From contig NZ_JADFFL010000010.1 of assembly GCF_015222005.1 (NCBI RefSeq), positions 62,001-126,000 on the forward strand: a stretch of 64,000 nucleotides of DNA, read 5' to 3'. Source of the DNA: Mucilaginibacter myungsuensis (GTDB lineage: Bacteria > Bacteroidota > Bacteroidia > Sphingobacteriales > Sphingobacteriaceae). The translations under genes and the position numbers were made by a program. The notes under the pieces are model-generated. The model saw nothing but the letters and a program-made list of their open reading frames with translations. It made no database searches and had not been told where the DNA came from. Of the stretch, positions 63,106 to 64,000 are shown piece after piece (the stretch's first letter is position 1; each line of letters opens with the position of its first letter).

Positions 63106-64000
63106 TTATTGTATATGTAAAGATAGTTTAAGCGCTTCGGGGTCAAGGGTGTTCAGTTCGCTGGTAGGCTCGTTGCCTGCCGGTAAACTGCCTTGCTCGC
63201 CGTTCAGCTTTAAATAAGCTTCCAGATCCTGAGCCGGGATATCTGATAATGCCTGGTGAATGTACGAACGCTTGTGCACATTCTTAGGATCCTGAAAATT
63301 ATTAAAGAACCAAGTTGCACCGATCGCCATCACAAAACAAGCCGCCGTAGCATATTTATAAGTGCTGCTGGTGAACAGGTTGCGTACAATAGCATTACGC
63401 TTGTTGCCACCTATTGGCACCACTTTGGCTGGTTGCATCGTTTTAGCTGCAATGGCCGCCTGCATGTCCTCAAAGTAATTTTCGGGAACTGTAAAGCCTG
63501 CTTCTTGTCCGTTCAATATCTCGTCCACCGCGATAGTGGCGCTGATCTGCTGATGCTGATCTTCAAAGTAATTTTCCGGAACGGTAAAGTCGCCGGTGGT
63601 GTTCAGCATGGCTTCTTCAATATTGATACGGCTTTGCAATTCGGCCTGCATCTTATCAAAGTAATTATCCGGAACGGTAAGATCACCTGCTGTGTGCTCT
63701 AAAGCAGCCTCGATATTGATACGGCTTTGCAGTTTAGCCTGCATTTGCTCAAAATAATCAGCAGGAATAGTTAGGTCACCGGTAGTATTTTCTAAAGCAG
63801 CTTCGATATTGATGCGACTTTGAATGTCGGCTTGCATCTGCTCAAAATAACCTTGGGGAACGGTTAGGTCCCCAGTTGCATTTTGTGTTGCCTGTTCTAT
63901 GTTGATACGACACGTGACCTGTGCTTCAAACTCCGTAAAATATCCCTCCGGAACGGTAAATCCCGTTTCCGTTTGATCATTTACTCCATCCACCACAGCG
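63106..64000 (-). CDS. Single-pass membrane protein with six 31-residue repeats (partial)
   Basis: The frame is open to the window edge, so the N-terminus may be missing; the first possible start is GTG at 63996. The N-terminal region consists of six units of exactly 31 residues (about residues 12-190) of the type FTVPEGYFE..M.A.I..RINIE. A single transmembrane helix follows (YATAACFVMAIGATWFF, about 218-236) and then a short C-terminal segment with SDIPAQDLEAYLKLNGE. The VPxxYFE phrase and topology match Bacteroidota proteins encoded after ECF sigma genes, which normally carry one such unit. The repeats would be cytosolic, the place for sigma or partner binding. Confidence 0.8.
   Translation of the reverse strand, partial: AVVDGVNDQTETGFTVPEGYFTEFEAQVTCRINIEQATQNATGDLTVPQGYFEQMQADIQSRINIEAALENTTGDLTIPADYFEQMQAKLQSRINIEAALEHTAGDLTVPDNYFDKMQAELQSRINIEEAMLNTTGDFTVPENYFEDQHQQISATIAVDEILNGQEAGFTVPENYFEDMQAAIAAKTMQPAKVVPIGGNKRNAIVRNLFTSSTYKYATAACFVMAIGATWFFNNFQDPKNVHKRSYIHQALSDIPAQDLEAYLKLNGEQGSLPAGNEPTSELNTLDPEALKLSLHIQ
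63427..63963 (-). repeat. Six 93-bp tandem coding repeats
   Basis: Units of 93 bp encode 31 residues each. The central units are most alike at DNA level (for example TCAAAATAA and CTTCGATATTGAT recur at the same phase), indicating recent in-frame duplication. Confidence 0.85.

Noticed and set aside
63427..63963. Tandem array considered as CRISPR
   Set aside because: Units are 93 bp, in frame and encode a protein repeat; there are no spacers or cas genes.

Overview
The window looks like chromosomal DNA of a Bacteroidota bacterium, most likely family Sphingobacteriaceae and Mucilaginibacter-like; the genus is an inference from gene content and repeat style. Supporting signs are a type IX secretion system plug protein, a TonB-dependent-receptor-type C-terminus, DUF3667, DUF4286 and DUF3472 proteins, lipoproteins with a Cys close behind a short signal, TAnnTTTG promoter-like boxes, and many compact intergenic hairpin repeats. 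No phage, plasmid, transposase, rRNA or CRISPR array is visible. The single tRNA is tRNA-Ala(GGC).

Layout. 0-9 kb: end of an outer-membrane receptor, a beta-helix lipoprotein, an OlsF-like PlsC/GNAT fusion, a HhH protein and apt, small hypothetical genes, lpxB, tRNA-Ala and two small secreted proteins. 9-23 kb: a candidate leader RNA, an MFS transporter, three very small ORFs (two paralogous), a GH2 enzyme, a pectate-lyase-like beta-helix protein, an SDR/TetR pair with likely operators, DUF3667, a secreted ADP-ribosylglycohydrolase-family protein, a PQQ-type sugar dehydrogenase lipoprotein, an SGNH hydrolase and a frameshifted esterase. 23-29.5 kb: a cNMP-domain histidine kinase next to a response-regulator/thioredoxin-reductase-like fusion, a TRIC channel, a sugar-kinase-like APH protein and a DUF3472 protein. 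29.6-38.1 kb: the membrane half of complex I (nuoH to nuoN), with a repeat wedged between nuoH and nuoI and a secreted hypothetical gene between nuoK and nuoL; nuoA-G are not here. 38-54 kb: a TPR protein, an S9-peptidase-like lipoprotein lacking its catalytic Ser and His, two two-component systems, nth, an ECF sigma factor and uvrA. 54-62 kb: a GH130 enzyme, the T9SS plug protein, a thioesterase, an EVE protein, an outer-membrane barrel and two GT4 glycosyltransferases. 62-64 kb: a Spy-like protein and a membrane protein with six 31-residue repeats, resembling the tail of an ECF-sigma operon.

How genes may work together. nuoH-N encode the proton-pumping arm of NADH:quinone oxidoreductase and must be completed by nuoA-G from elsewhere. 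The cytosolic kinase and REC/TrxR-like fusion look like one redox-linked signalling unit. The pseudo-peptidase lipoprotein, transmembrane kinase and OmpR regulator are consecutive and could be one envelope-sensing system. The cytosolic GH130 and the two GT4 proteins suggest synthesis and phosphorolysis of an intracellular mannoside or mannan. Secreted glycan enzymes (GH2, beta-helix protein, sugar dehydrogenase, ADP-ribosylglycohydrolase-like) fit a polysaccharide-degrading lifestyle.

Non-coding structure is rich: repeats sharing an AGCAGGTC-like core, hairpins built of short repeated words, and larger inverted repeats. One overlaps the 3' end of a gene and another the 5' end of nuoI. All functional statements rest on reading the sequence and on family knowledge; no searches were run.
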